A stretch of DNA of 64,000 bases from Chryseobacterium sp. Bi04 (GTDB lineage Bacteria > Bacteroidota > Bacteroidia > Flavobacteriales > Weeksellaceae): the NCBI RefSeq assembly GCF_918698085.1, contig NZ_CAKKLP010000007.1, positions 124,001 to 188,000 of the forward strand. The letters are read 5' to 3'. Below are positions 25,566 to 34,327 of the stretch, piece by piece; the stretch's first letter is position 1; every line of letters begins with the position of its first letter. The position numbers and the translations under genes were made by a program. The notes below the pieces were generated by a model. It worked only from the letters and a program-made list of their open reading frames with translations. It searched no databases and was not told the DNA's origin.

Positions 25566-26834
25566 ATGGATATTGTATTAGGATTACAGTGGGGTGATGA
25601 AGGAAAGGGAAAGTTTATTGACCTTATCAGTGAAAACTATGATATTACAGCACGTTTTAATGGAGGTTCCAATGCTGGACACAGCATACAGCGAAACGGA
25701 AAAAGAATTACCCTTAAAATGATTCCTTCGGGGATCTTTATGAAAACAGTACAGAATGTTATTGGAACTGGAACCGTTCTGGATCCTGTAAGTTTTAAAA
25801 AAGAAATACTGAATCTTCAGGTATTTGACCAAACCTTACAGCCGGAAAAAAATATAATTATTTCCAGAAAAGCTCATTTGGTATTACCCACTCATAAATT
25901 TCTGGATATTTTTATGGAGGAAAGCCCGGAATATACCACGATAGGTACAACAAAAAATGGAATTGCGCAGGCTTATTCCAATAAAATACTAAGACAAAAT
26001 CTTAGGGTTGGGGATGTGTTTTCATCAGATTTCCAAACGAGAATAATACATATTTTAGAGAGAGACTATAAAATGCTGACAGGCAATGGGATGGTTTTAC
26101 CTTCTTTTGAGGAGATGAGCAAAGAGTTCTTTGAAGCGGTAGATTTTCTTAAGAGATTCAACTGTACAGAAACTGAAATCTATTTAAATACCGCTTTAAA
26201 TGAAGGGAAAAGTGTATTGGCAGAAGGGTCTCAGGCATCCATGCTGGATATCGATCACGGTACTTATCCATACGTAACCTCTTCGTCTACTACGGCGGCG
26301 GGAGCCTGCAGCGGATTAGGTATTTCACCGAAAAAAATGGGGGAGATCTATGGGATTGCAAAAGCCTACTGTACAAGGGTAGGAAATGGAATGTTTCCTA
26401 CAGAGCTTTTTGATGAATTGGGGGAAGAGATCAGGATAAAAGGAAATGAATTCGGTTCTAATACAGGAAGGCCACGCAGAATTGGCTGGCTAGATTTACC
26501 TGCTTTACAATATGCTGTAATGATCAATGGAGTTACCCAACTGGTGTTGACGAAAGCTGATGTTTTAAGCGGATTAAAATCAGTAGCTATTTGTACACAC
26601 TATGAACTGGAAGACGGAACAACAGAAAAGGTTTCCGCAATACTTCCGGATAATGCAAAACCGGTACTGAAATGGATGGAAGGATGGAATGCAGATTTTC
26701 ACAATATGCAAAATACCTCCGAACTGCCCAAAGAATTAAATGATTTTGTATCGTTTTTAGAGGCAGAATTGGGTATTCCGGTAGCGTATCTTTCTATAGG
26801 CCCGGGAAGAGAGCAGATTTTGAAAATGAAATAA
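25566..26834 (+). CDS. purA: Adenylosuccinate synthetase (divergent form)
   Basis: Joins IMP and aspartate using GTP, the first committed step to AMP. 422 residues. The P-loop-like start LGLQWGDEGKGKFIDL is intact, with the catalytic Asp in GDEGKGK and the catalytic His in NAGHS (the last residue is usually T). The IMP-binding region is DHGTYPYVTSSSTTAAGACSGLG and the base-recognition part is GRPRRIGWLDLPALQYAVMINGVTQLVLTKADVL-like. Several normally conserved spots differ mildly, such as RFNGGSNAGHS for the common RFQGGNNAGHT. It may be a second, specialised purA paralogue; no other purine genes are nearby. The start at 25566 gives the normal N-terminus. Confidence 0.9.
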   Translation: MDIVLGLQWGDEGKGKFIDLISENYDITARFNGGSNAGHSIQRNGKRITLKMIPSGIFMKTVQNVIGTGTVLDPVSFKKEILNLQVFDQTLQPEKNIIISRKAHLVLPTHKFLDIFMEESPEYTTIGTTKNGIAQAYSNKILRQNLRVGDVFSSDFQTRIIHILERDYKMLTGNGMVLPSFEEMSKEFFEAVDFLKRFNCTETEIYLNTALNEGKSVLAEGSQASMLDIDHGTYPYVTSSSTTAAGACSGLGISPKKMGEIYGIAKAYCTRVGNGMFPTELFDELGEEIRIKGNEFGSNTGRPRRIGWLDLPALQYAVMINGVTQLVLTKADVLSGLKSVAICTHYELEDGTTEKVSAILPDNAKPVLKWMEGWNADFHNMQNTSELPKELNDFVSFLEAELGIPVAYLSIGPGREQILKMK

Positions 26835-26868
26835 ACTGGACTAAGATCTTAATTTAATGCAATGATTT

Positions 26869-27411
26869 TCAAAGTGTTTGTAATTTTGACTTATCCCTGA
26901 GATAGCTAATGGTTCTATCATAATTATTTTCGGGAATATTTGATTTATCTAAAATGAAATTCAGTTGATAAGGATTTGATGTTATATAAATATATTGGTC
27001 ATCCAGAATGCAATAGGTTATCATTTCCCAGTTGAATATAAATTCAGCTTTATAATTTTGAAATCTGAAATATGTTTCAGTAAATTCCCATAGTACATCT
27101 TTGGAATTTAGATTAAGATCCTTCGTTTCTTTATCTAATATTTGGCTGAAAGTCTTTTTGTGTTTCCGGTACGTTACAATATAGTTGATACACGAGAAAA
27201 TATAAAACAAACCAAAACCAAGAAATAGGAATCCGAAAAAATCTTTGCGGAAGAGCATAAATGAAGCCAATATTGTGAAGAAAATTCCCCAGATAAGATT
27301 CCTGTTATTTTTAGATAAGTTTTTTTTCCAAATTCTTACGAATTCATACTGATTAATTTGTTGTAGAATTTCTTCAGAATTAGGTGTGTTATAGCTAAGA
27401 GTTTCTTTCAT
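26869..27411 (-). CDS. Membrane protein with a YcxB-like C-terminal domain
   Basis: 180 residues with two adjacent transmembrane helices (about residues 40-80: NLIWGIFFTILASFMLF and FFGFLFLGFGLFYIFSCINYIV) followed by a soluble domain. In that domain the segments VLWEFTETYFRFQNYKAEFIFNWEMI and YIYITSNPYQLNFILDKS resemble the YcxB-like family. The start is placed at ATG 27411 (MKETLSYNTPNSEE); an upstream in-frame ATG would run into the aspS terminator. Function unknown. Confidence 0.65.
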   Translation of the reverse strand: MKETLSYNTPNSEEILQQINQYEFVRIWKKNLSKNNRNLIWGIFFTILASFMLFRKDFFGFLFLGFGLFYIFSCINYIVTYRKHKKTFSQILDKETKDLNLNSKDVLWEFTETYFRFQNYKAEFIFNWEMITYCILDDQYIYITSNPYQLNFILDKSNIPENNYDRTISYLRDKSKLQTL

Positions 27412-27438
27412 TATTATGAGTCTTTGTACGAGATAAAA

Positions 27439-27466
27439 AAAGCGGGGCATTTACCCCGCTTTATAT
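27439..27466 (-). terminator. Terminator after aspS
   Basis: A nine-base stem (AAAGCGGGG/CCCCGCTTT) with a six-base loop, followed on the minus strand by a T tract. Confidence 0.9.
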
Positions 27467-29221
27467 TTATGCTTTTAAATTCAATTTAATTTCAAGCTCA
27501 TCGAGCTGTGCATCAGCAATGGACGCCGGTGCGTCTATCATCACATCACGTCCTGAGTTATTCTTAGGAAAGGCGATATAATCTCTGATCACCTCATTTC
27601 CGTCAAGGATAGCCACTAAACGGTCAAATCCGAATGCCAGGCCACCATGTGGAGGTGCTCCGTACTTGAATGCGTTCATCAGGAATCCAAACTGAGCTTC
27701 AGCTTCTTCTTTTGTGAACCCTAACAGATCAAACATTTTAGACTGTAAATCTCTGTCAAAAATTCTGATTGATCCACCCCCGATTTCATTTCCGTTCAAT
27801 ACCATGTCATAAGCATTGGCTCTTGCTTTACCAGGATCAGTTTCCAATAAGTGGATATCTTCCGGTTTTGGAGAGGTAAACGGATGGTGCATTGCATGGA
27901 ATCTTTCAGTGTCTTCATCCCATTCCAATAGAGGGAAGTCAACCACCCAAAGAGGAGCAAATACATTTCCTTTTCTTAACCCTAAACGGTTTCCAAGCTC
28001 CATTCTTAAAGCAGAAAGTTGCGCTCTTACTTTATTTTCATTTCCGGAAAGGATTAACATTAAGTCCCCTTCCTTAGCTCCGAACTTTTCAATGATCTTC
28101 GCAAGATCTTCCTCATTGTAGAATTTGTTCACGGATGAGGTCTTCACACCATCATTCTGGAATTTTGCCCACACCATTCCTGAAGCACCAACCTGTGGAC
28201 GCTTTACCCAGTCTACAAGCTCATCAATCTGTTTTCTTGTATAGTCTGCACATCCTTCTACATTAATTCCCACAACCAGCTCAGCTTCATCAAATATTTT
28301 GAAATCTTTTCCTTTTACCAGCTCATTAAGCTCTACAAACTCCATCCCGAAACGGATGTCCGGTTTGTCGTTTCCATATTTTCTCATCGCATCTGCGAAA
28401 GTCATTCTTGGGAAATTTCCAAATTCCTGACCGGTAATATCTTTTATAAGAGTTTTAGTCATTCCTTCAAAAACATTCATTATGTCTTCCTGTTCTACGA
28501 AAGCCATTTCGCAGTCTATCTGTGTAAATTCCGGCTGTCTGTCTGCTCTTAAATCCTCGTCACGGAAACATTTTACAATCTGGAAATATTTATCCATTCC
28601 ACCTATCATCAAAAGCTGTTTGAAAGTTTGTGGAGACTGTGGTAATGCATAAAACTGCCCCGGATTCATTCTGCTTGGAACCACAAAGTCTCTGGCTCCT
28701 TCCGGCGTAGATTTAATTAAAACAGGAGTTTCCACTTCAATAAAACCTTCATCAGATAAATAATTTCTTACTTTCTGTGCCATTTTGTGACGGAAGATCA
28801 GCTTTTCTTTTACCGGATTTCTTCTGATATCAAGATAACGGTATTTCATTCTTAACTCTTCCCCACCATCTGTTTCATCTTCAATCGTAAAAGGCGGAAG
28901 TTGTGAATTATTAAGAATCGTCAGCGTTTCTACTAAAAGTTCAATTTCTCCTGTTGGAATATTGGGATTCTTACTTACCCTTTCAATGACTTTTCCGGAA
29001 ACCTGAATTACAAATTCGCGGCCTAATTTCTTAGCTTCTTCCATTAATTGTGCTGAAGAGCGATCCTGGTCAAAAACCAGCTGAGTAATGCCGTAACGAT
29101 CTCGAAGATCTATCCAAATCATAAATCCTTTATCACGGATAGTCTGTACCCATCCTGATAGTGTAACTTGTTCATTCAGATTTTTTAGAGATAGTTCTCC
29201 ATTGGTGTGTGATCGAAACAT
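27467..29221 (-). CDS. aspS: Aspartate--tRNA ligase
   Basis: Class IIb synthetase charging tRNA-Asp. 584 residues, the bacterial size with the GAD insertion. The N-terminal OB-fold anticodon-binding domain starts [25 protein letters not shown]. Motif 2 is [18 protein letters not shown] and motif 3 is [15 protein letters not shown]. The start at 29221 is chosen over an in-frame ATG seven codons upstream because MFRSHT is the conserved beginning. No other nearby gene belongs to the pathway. Confidence 0.98.
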   Translation of the reverse strand: MFRSHTNGELSLKNLNEQVTLSGWVQTIRDKGFMIWIDLRDRYGITQLVFDQDRSSAQLMEEAKKLGREFVIQVSGKVIERVSKNPNIPTGEIELLVETLTILNNSQLPPFTIEDETDGGEELRMKYRYLDIRRNPVKEKLIFRHKMAQKVRNYLSDEGFIEVETPVLIKSTPEGARDFVVPSRMNPGQFYALPQSPQTFKQLLMIGGMDKYFQIVKCFRDEDLRADRQPEFTQIDCEMAFVEQEDIMNVFEGMTKTLIKDITGQEFGNFPRMTFADAMRKYGNDKPDIRFGMEFVELNELVKGKDFKIFDEAELVVGINVEGCADYTRKQIDELVDWVKRPQVGASGMVWAKFQNDGVKTSSVNKFYNEEDLAKIIEKFGAKEGDLMLILSGNENKVRAQLSALRMELGNRLGLRKGNVFAPLWVVDFPLLEWDEDTERFHAMHHPFTSPKPEDIHLLETDPGKARANAYDMVLNGNEIGGGSIRIFDRDLQSKMFDLLGFTKEEAEAQFGFLMNAFKYGAPPHGGLAFGFDRLVAILDGNEVIRDYIAFPKNNSGRDVMIDAPASIADAQLDELEIKLNLKA

Positions 29222-29312
29222 AATTATTTGTTTAAAGTTCAATGTTTAAGGTTCCTATCCGAACCTTGTTTTTTTCGAGGGCAAAGATAAGGTTTTTACA
29301 GGTTTTATAAAC

Positions 29313-29335
29313 AAAAAAACTTCCTTTCGGAAGTC
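29313..29335 (-). terminator. Terminator of the ankyrin-repeat gene
   Basis: ACTTCC-GAAA-GGAAGT stem with a GAAA tetraloop and seven T on the minus strand, between the ankyrin gene and aspS. Confidence 0.85.
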
Positions 29336-29355
29336 TTGTATATTTTTAATGAATG

Positions 29356-29715
29356 TTAATTTTTTACTGCCCCATGCTCTATCAGGAGTTTGGCTGTTTC
29401 TTCAGTTTTTCCTATTTCTGCTAATTCCAGTGGAGTTTTGTCTTTACATTTCTTATTGATATTTACTTTATTGTCCAGTAGAAACTTGACAAGAGTTCTG
29501 CTTCCATATAATGAACTGAATCCAAGTGGGCTATATGCTTCTTGGCCAATTGTAAAACACTTATTGTAATCTCCGGGAGCAAACTGTTTTTTAAATGCAG
29601 CTATATTATCAGAATTGATTGCTCTCATTTTCGCTTGGGAAAGTTGTTGTGCAGAAAGCATACCTGCAGATAATGATATTCCAAATAGAAAGAGTGTAGA
29701 GATTATTTTTTTCAT
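29356..29715 (-). CDS. Secreted ankyrin-repeat protein
   Basis: 119 residues with a signal peptide (MKKIISTLFLFGISLSAGMLSAQ). After an unremarkable segment come about two ankyrin repeats: YSPLGFSSLYGSRTLVKFLLDNKVNIN and KTPLELAEIGKTEETAKLLIEHGAV. Ankyrin repeats bind proteins; such small secreted proteins often inhibit a partner enzyme in the periplasm, for which there is no direct evidence here. It is monocistronic with its own terminator. Confidence 0.85.
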   Translation of the reverse strand: MKKIISTLFLFGISLSAGMLSAQQLSQAKMRAINSDNIAAFKKQFAPGDYNKCFTIGQEAYSPLGFSSLYGSRTLVKFLLDNKVNINKKCKDKTPLELAEIGKTEETAKLLIEHGAVKN

Positions 29716-29922
29716 AAGAACTATTTTTAAGAATATACAAATCTAACTAAATTTTATTATCAATTGCTAAGTTTTATTAATAATTATACTGTCTTATATA
29801 GCGTATTGATTAGAAAATAATAAAAATATTTATGTAAAAAAAACCTTTCTTTATTGTCATCTGGAAATGTTGAATAAAAAGAAAACTTTCCCTATGCTAA
29901 GTCTTAATTGTTTTTGAATTGA

Positions 29923-29930
29923 TATTTTTG
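29923..29930 (+). promoter_or_regulatory. -7 box (TATTTTTG) for the MATE exporter
   Basis: TAnnTTTG 20 bases before the ATG at 29951, in a 235-base intergenic region. No good -33 element is seen. Confidence 0.4.
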
Positions 29931-29950
29931 TCAGGTAAACCCAAAATATA

Positions 29951-31345
29951 ATGACAAAATATATCAATTTCATAAAAAAAGCCCTTAGCGGAGAAGAAGT
30001 AGACTATACGAAAGTGAGTATAAGAAGTGCTGTGCTTTTTTTAGCGATACCTATGATGCTGGAAATGGCAATGGAATCTGTATTCGCTTTAGTTGATCTG
30101 TATTTTGTCGGACATTTGAAAGAGAGCGGTTTTGCCATTCAGACGGTAGGCCTTACAGAATCTGTACTTTCTGTAATGTATTCTATTGCTATCGGAATGA
30201 GTATGGCAGCAACAGCACTGGTGGCGAGACGAATTGGAGAAAAAAATCCGGAGCAGGCTTCCAGAAGTGCTGCACAGGTTTTATTGGTTTCGTTTGTTAT
30301 AACATTTGTTTTAAGCCTGCTAGGTGTTATCTATGCAGAAGAAATTTTAATCCTGATGGGCTCGAAACCTGAAGCAGCTGCTTATGGTAAAGACTTTACG
30401 AGAATTATGATGGGAAGCAGTACAGTCATTATGCTCTTGTTTTTAATTAACGGGATTTTCAGAGGGGCAGGAAATGCTATGATTGCCATGAAAAGTTTAT
30501 GGATCGCAAATATAGCCAATATTATCCTTTGTCCTATTTTAATTAAGGGATTGGGACCGGTTCCGGCAATGGGACTTACCGGAGCTGCATTAGCCACAAC
30601 AATAGGGCGAAGTATCGGAGTACTGTACCAGCTGTATCATCTTTTGATTGCAGACACCCAGATCAGGATTAGGATGCATTATTTTAAACCGGATCTGGCT
30701 TCTATAAAATCTATTATAAAGATTGCAACACCCGGAATTTTTCAATTTGTGATTGCTTCATGCAGCTGGATTTTTCTTGCAGAGCTGGTAGCCACCACGG
30801 GAGGGGAAAATGCTTCCGCAGGCTATCAGACAGCACTAAGGCTGATGATGTTTTTTATGCTTCCGGCCTGGGGGCTAAGTAATGCTGCTTCTACTCTGGT
30901 AGGGCAAAATATGGGAGCCAATGAAATGGTAAGAGCAGAGCAGGCGGTCATGAAAACGGTGAAGTATAATGTAATTTTCATGTTAGCCGTCAGCTTGATA
31001 TTCCTTTTAATGGGTAATTTTTTGGTGAGTTTCTTTACTCAGGAAACCGAGATCATGGAATTTGCAAAGAATGCCCTTCACATTATGAGTATAGGATTTA
31101 TTTTTTACGGAATAGGTATGGTGATGATCAATGCCTTTAATGGAGCCGGAGATACCTGGACACCCACATGGGTTAATCTTTTTGGATTCTGGCTGTTTCA
31201 GATTCCTTTGGCTTATTTTCTTGCCAAGCATTTTGGATTGGGACCAAAAGGAGTTTTTATTTCAATTCCGGCAGCAGAAACGCTTATTACCATTGTAGCC
31301 TTTATTTTATTTAGAAGAGGAAAATGGAAAAACGTTAAAGTATAA
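29951..31345 (+). CDS. MATE family efflux transporter
   Basis: A 464-residue polytopic protein with about twelve transmembrane helices in two similar halves. The first half starts SIRSAVLFLAIPMMLEMAMESVFALVDLYFVGHL, where the PMMLEMAMESV and VDLYFVG positions are typical MATE motifs. The second half begins near residue 245 (IIKIATPGIFQFVIASCSWIFLAELV). Expected to export cationic drugs or metabolites using an Na+ or H+ gradient. Substrate cannot be read from the sequence. Monocistronic by appearance. Confidence 0.93.
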   Translation: MTKYINFIKKALSGEEVDYTKVSIRSAVLFLAIPMMLEMAMESVFALVDLYFVGHLKESGFAIQTVGLTESVLSVMYSIAIGMSMAATALVARRIGEKNPEQASRSAAQVLLVSFVITFVLSLLGVIYAEEILILMGSKPEAAAYGKDFTRIMMGSSTVIMLLFLINGIFRGAGNAMIAMKSLWIANIANIILCPILIKGLGPVPAMGLTGAALATTIGRSIGVLYQLYHLLIADTQIRIRMHYFKPDLASIKSIIKIATPGIFQFVIASCSWIFLAELVATTGGENASAGYQTALRLMMFFMLPAWGLSNAASTLVGQNMGANEMVRAEQAVMKTVKYNVIFMLAVSLIFLLMGNFLVSFFTQETEIMEFAKNALHIMSIGFIFYGIGMVMINAFNGAGDTWTPTWVNLFGFWLFQIPLAYFLAKHFGLGPKGVFISIPAAETLITIVAFILFRRGKWKNVKV

Positions 31346-31473
31346 TAAACATGAAGGAATATAGCTGGATTTTGGATTGAGCGAAATCCGGTTTTATCAG
31401 TTTTTAACATTGTAACCGATTGGAATTTAATAGTATATTCCCTATATTCGTAGAACAACAAATATTTAATACT

Positions 31474-31593
31474 ATGGGAAAAGGAGACAAAAAATCTAGA
31501 AGAGGTAAAATTAATTCAGGAAGTTATGGGAAAAAGAGACCTAGGAAAGCTTCAAGATCTATTGTAGCCTCTGAAGAAAAAGCTAAGAAATAG
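31474..31593 (+). CDS. 30S ribosomal protein THX
   Basis: A very short gene (39 residues) that standard length filters miss. The product MGKGDKKSRRGKINSGSY followed by GKKRPRK matches the THX family (MGKGDxKTxRGKI..GxxGxxRPRK), a small, highly basic peptide that binds in a cavity of the 16S rRNA head. A tail of about 15 residues (ASRSIVASEEKAKK) follows. It lies between the MATE gene and a bidirectional terminator. Confidence 0.92.
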   Translation: MGKGDKKSRRGKINSGSYGKKRPRKASRSIVASEEKAKK

Positions 31594-31600
31594 TATAAGT

Positions 31601-31637
31601 AAAAAAGACCGGAGAAATTAATCTCCGGTCTTTTTTT
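31601..31637. terminator. Bidirectional terminator between THX and the DUF937 gene
   Basis: A stem of about 14 bases (AAAAGACCGGAGA and its complement) with A and T flanks, serving both convergent genes. Confidence 0.93.
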
Positions 31638-31654
31638 ATAACAAATTAAACTAA

Positions 31655-32311
31655 TTATTTTCCAAAAATATTTCCAAGAATACTTCCCAGGCCTCCTTGC
31701 TGTTGTTGGTTATTACCTCCGCCACCAAGTACACTTCCCAGTATATCATTCAATGGATTTCCTGATGATTGAGATTGTCCGCCATTCCCCAGTACGCTGC
31801 CAAGAATGTCATTTAAAGGACTTGATTGCTGAGTCTGCGCCTGGTTGGATGCATTTCCAAGAATTCCACCCAGAAGATCACCTAAACCTCCGGCACCTAC
31901 ATTGTTTTGTTGCTTTTGTTGGCCAATATATCCCATTACTACAGGAGCTAGCATTGCCAGGATTGGTCCCAGTTTGTCTATTGAAATTCCAGTATTTTGG
32001 GAAAGCTGATTTTCTACAGTACTTTTTTGTCCTCCAAAAATGTGATCAAGAATAGACCCACCTTCAGCCTGTCTTGCTTCAACCTGTGAGGCATCATCTA
32101 AAATACTACCATTATGATCTTTATCAAGAGCATTGTTTAAAGCTTCCGCTTCCTTAGCATCCTGAGATTTATTTCTTAAATAAGAAATGATAAGAGGAGT
32201 GGCTACTGCCAATAAGGCGATGACCTGATTTTTGCTGATTCCAAATTTGTTTTCAGCCTGTTCAGCAACCTGGTTGCTGGTGTTCCCTGTAAGTAGGTCG
32301 ATTAAGCTCAT
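31655..32311 (-). CDS. DUF937 domain-containing protein
   Basis: 218 residues. The N-terminal two-thirds shows the DUF937 pattern: MSLIDLLTGNTSNQVAEQAENK, a hydrophobic helix QVIALLAVATPLIISYLRN, then a second LGPILAMLAPVVMGYIGQ. The C-terminus is a low-complexity Gly/Gln/Asn/Ser-rich region with repeated PLNDILGSVLG units (three near copies). The family is uncharacterised; the repeats look prone to length change. Cytoplasmic by prediction, no signal peptide. Confidence 0.85.
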   Translation of the reverse strand: MSLIDLLTGNTSNQVAEQAENKFGISKNQVIALLAVATPLIISYLRNKSQDAKEAEALNNALDKDHNGSILDDASQVEARQAEGGSILDHIFGGQKSTVENQLSQNTGISIDKLGPILAMLAPVVMGYIGQQKQQNNVGAGGLGDLLGGILGNASNQAQTQQSSPLNDILGSVLGNGGQSQSSGNPLNDILGSVLGGGGNNQQQQGGLGSILGNIFGK

Positions 32312-32394
32312 TTTTTGTGTTTGTTTAAAGTATTAACTATCTCAAAGTTATCAAAAAATATGGTTCATAAAATTTCTTAAGGTCATAATTATTG

Positions 32395-33654
32395 TTAAAG
32401 TTTTCTGATCTCTTTTTCAGTAAAACCTTTGCTTTTTAGAAGCTCAATATATATTTCGGCTTCTTCGGTCATCCAGAACATGATGTCGGGAGCTTTTCTC
32501 CGATCTATTGTGAATTCCAGAATCCCCACATTATTATTCATCCATGGAAACATATAATATTTCAGTCCGCCTTTATAGTTTTTATAGTTACCAAAATCCT
32601 GTCCTTTTTCAGTTGATGAAACAATCTGAAGAGCTACTACATAGAAAAGAGGAATGAAAAGACATACCCATGAAAGTTTTTTCACCCACGGATATTGTAC
32701 CTGAGATAATCCATAGCCTATGGATAATGCAAAAATCATGTTGAAAGGGATAAAGAAAACGTAATTATCCGTGACAGCATAAAATGTTGCAAAACCATAC
32801 ACGCATAGCGACGCAGTAAAGAAAACAAAAAACATTTTCTTATTTGACCGGTATAAAAAATAGATCCCGGCAATACCGAAAAGTGCAAACACATTAAAAT
32901 TATAAACGATGTAGACTACAGACTTGATGAGGTCCTGAAGGTATTCTATAAAAGTTTTTTTAAATGAATTGGAAAGCCAATCGCCACGTTCAGAAAAATA
33001 AGGTGAACTTAAAGATAGCCCCTGAGAAACATTCAGAACGGTAATGGAGCCGAAAATCAGTAAAAAAATCAATAAAGATGAATAAACATACTTACTTTCT
33101 TTTCTGAAATAATAGAGAAATAATATAAAAGCAGGAATAAGCAGGATATTCTGAATATGCACCCAAAGGCTGATAGCAAAAAAGAATCCCGCTAAAATGA
33201 TGTGTACGTTCTTTTGCTCTATAAAACTTTTGACCAGGGAGAAAAAGAAAAGACTTAGCCACAGTGAATTATAGGTATACACCTCTACAATTTCTGCATT
33301 TTTCCAAAACGTAAAACTAAAACCAAAAATAAATGCCGCCGCAACAGAAGCCCATTCCAGTTTTGTAATACTTTTTACGGTAAGATAGATCACTGAAACA
33401 GTAAGTGCTCCTGAAGTAATAATTAAAAGCCGGCTGGCTTCTATAGCATTAAGCCCTGTAATATTCTTAATGAAAATAGCGGTATTGAGATAGAGAAAAT
33501 GAGTGGTAGCCGTAGCCGTTGTCTCAAAATCACCCTGTTCTACAGGAAGAACAAAACCAATAGCATCAGCAAAAGGTATTCTCGTAAAACTGCCGAGATA
33601 GTAAATAAGTAAAAAAATGAAAAATATAAAACCTGCAGATAAATATTTATTCAT
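32395..33654 (-). CDS. Multi-pass membrane protein, GT-C/DUF2723-like
   Basis: 419 residues with about ten transmembrane helices. An acidic GDFETTATATTHFLYLNT motif in the first extracellular loop resembles the catalytic loop of the protein O-mannosyltransferase and DUF2723 group (polyprenyl-phosphate sugar transferases). A conserved-looking SFTFWKNAEIVEVYTYNSLWLSLF stretch follows. It may therefore glycosylate a lipid or protein at the periplasmic face. Two bases separate it from the following DUF2480 gene on the same strand, so they are probably co-transcribed. Assignment is by motif impression. Confidence 0.65.
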   Translation of the reverse strand: MNKYLSAGFIFFIFLLIYYLGSFTRIPFADAIGFVLPVEQGDFETTATATTHFLYLNTAIFIKNITGLNAIEASRLLIITSGALTVSVIYLTVKSITKLEWASVAAAFIFGFSFTFWKNAEIVEVYTYNSLWLSLFFFSLVKSFIEQKNVHIILAGFFFAISLWVHIQNILLIPAFILFLYYFRKESKYVYSSLLIFLLIFGSITVLNVSQGLSLSSPYFSERGDWLSNSFKKTFIEYLQDLIKSVVYIVYNFNVFALFGIAGIYFLYRSNKKMFFVFFTASLCVYGFATFYAVTDNYVFFIPFNMIFALSIGYGLSQVQYPWVKKLSWVCLFIPLFYVVALQIVSSTEKGQDFGNYKNYKGGLKYYMFPWMNNNVGILEFTIDRRKAPDIMFWMTEEAEIYIELLKSKGFTEKEIRKL

Positions 33655-33656
33655 GC

Positions 33657-34166
33657 TTAGTTCTTTACAATAGGGACATTAGAGCATGCTTCTCCAAACA
33701 TCAGTGATTTTACAAGTGGTTTTAGCTGCTCTACCAGCTCGATATAGGCATTTTCCGGAATTTCTTTATCTGAGCATCCTTTTACTAAGACTCTTTTTCC
33801 TCTCATATCCTCAAAATCATAAGTCTGAATAGCATTGTGCATCAGAATTACTTCCAGGTCCTCACGGTTCCCGAAAACTATTTTTTTAGCAACATCTGTA
33901 ATCCTGGCTGTCAATACAAAATAAGCCCAGAGAGGAATAATTGTATCTACAGAATTATAGATGTAAATATAAGCATCCTTGTATTCTTCAACATTGATGA
34001 GTTCTACTTTTTCACGGAAATCTTTTTCTTTCAGGATCATTTCCTGGAACAAAAAATCTTTAAGGTCAATGCCCTTTCTCTGTCCTTTTGGAACCAAGGT
34101 ACTAAGGTCAAAATTGACAAGGCCGCTTTCCGCAACTTTATTTCGGATTTCAAATTCTTCTGACAT
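33657..34166 (-). CDS. DUF2480 family protein
   Basis: 169 residues from the ATG at 34166 (MSEEFEIRNKVAESGLVNFDL); an ATG three codons upstream is equally possible. Recognisable family segments are KGIDLKDFLFQEMILKEKDFRE, AYIYIYNSVDTIIPLWAYF, VVLTARITD-like and MRGKRVLVKGCSDKEIPENAYIEL. DUF2480 is a cytoplasmic Bacteroidota-restricted family without a known role. It is divergent from lpxB and upstream of the membrane protein gene. Confidence 0.9.
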   Translation of the reverse strand: MSEEFEIRNKVAESGLVNFDLSTLVPKGQRKGIDLKDFLFQEMILKEKDFREKVELINVEEYKDAYIYIYNSVDTIIPLWAYFVLTARITDVAKKIVFGNREDLEVILMHNAIQTYDFEDMRGKRVLVKGCSDKEIPENAYIELVEQLKPLVKSLMFGEACSNVPIVKN

Positions 34167-34185
34167 TTTTATCATTATCTTTGAA

Positions 34186-34193
34186 CAAATTTA
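34186..34193 (-). promoter_or_regulatory. -7 box (TAAATTTG) for the DUF2480 gene
   Basis: TAnnTTTG on the minus strand, 12 bases before the earlier ATG (34175). A plus-strand TATCTTTG at 34177-34184 nearly abuts it and could drive the lpxB side. Confidence 0.4.
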
Positions 34194-34327
34194 CAAATTA
34201 AGATCAATATATATTTTAATTTGTTCTCTATCCTTACCATAGAAACCGCCCATGATTCATAATGATCCGATAATGGAAGGGGTGTCGTGAGGTATTAAAA
34301 AAACAAATAATAAAGATTTCGGAAGAA

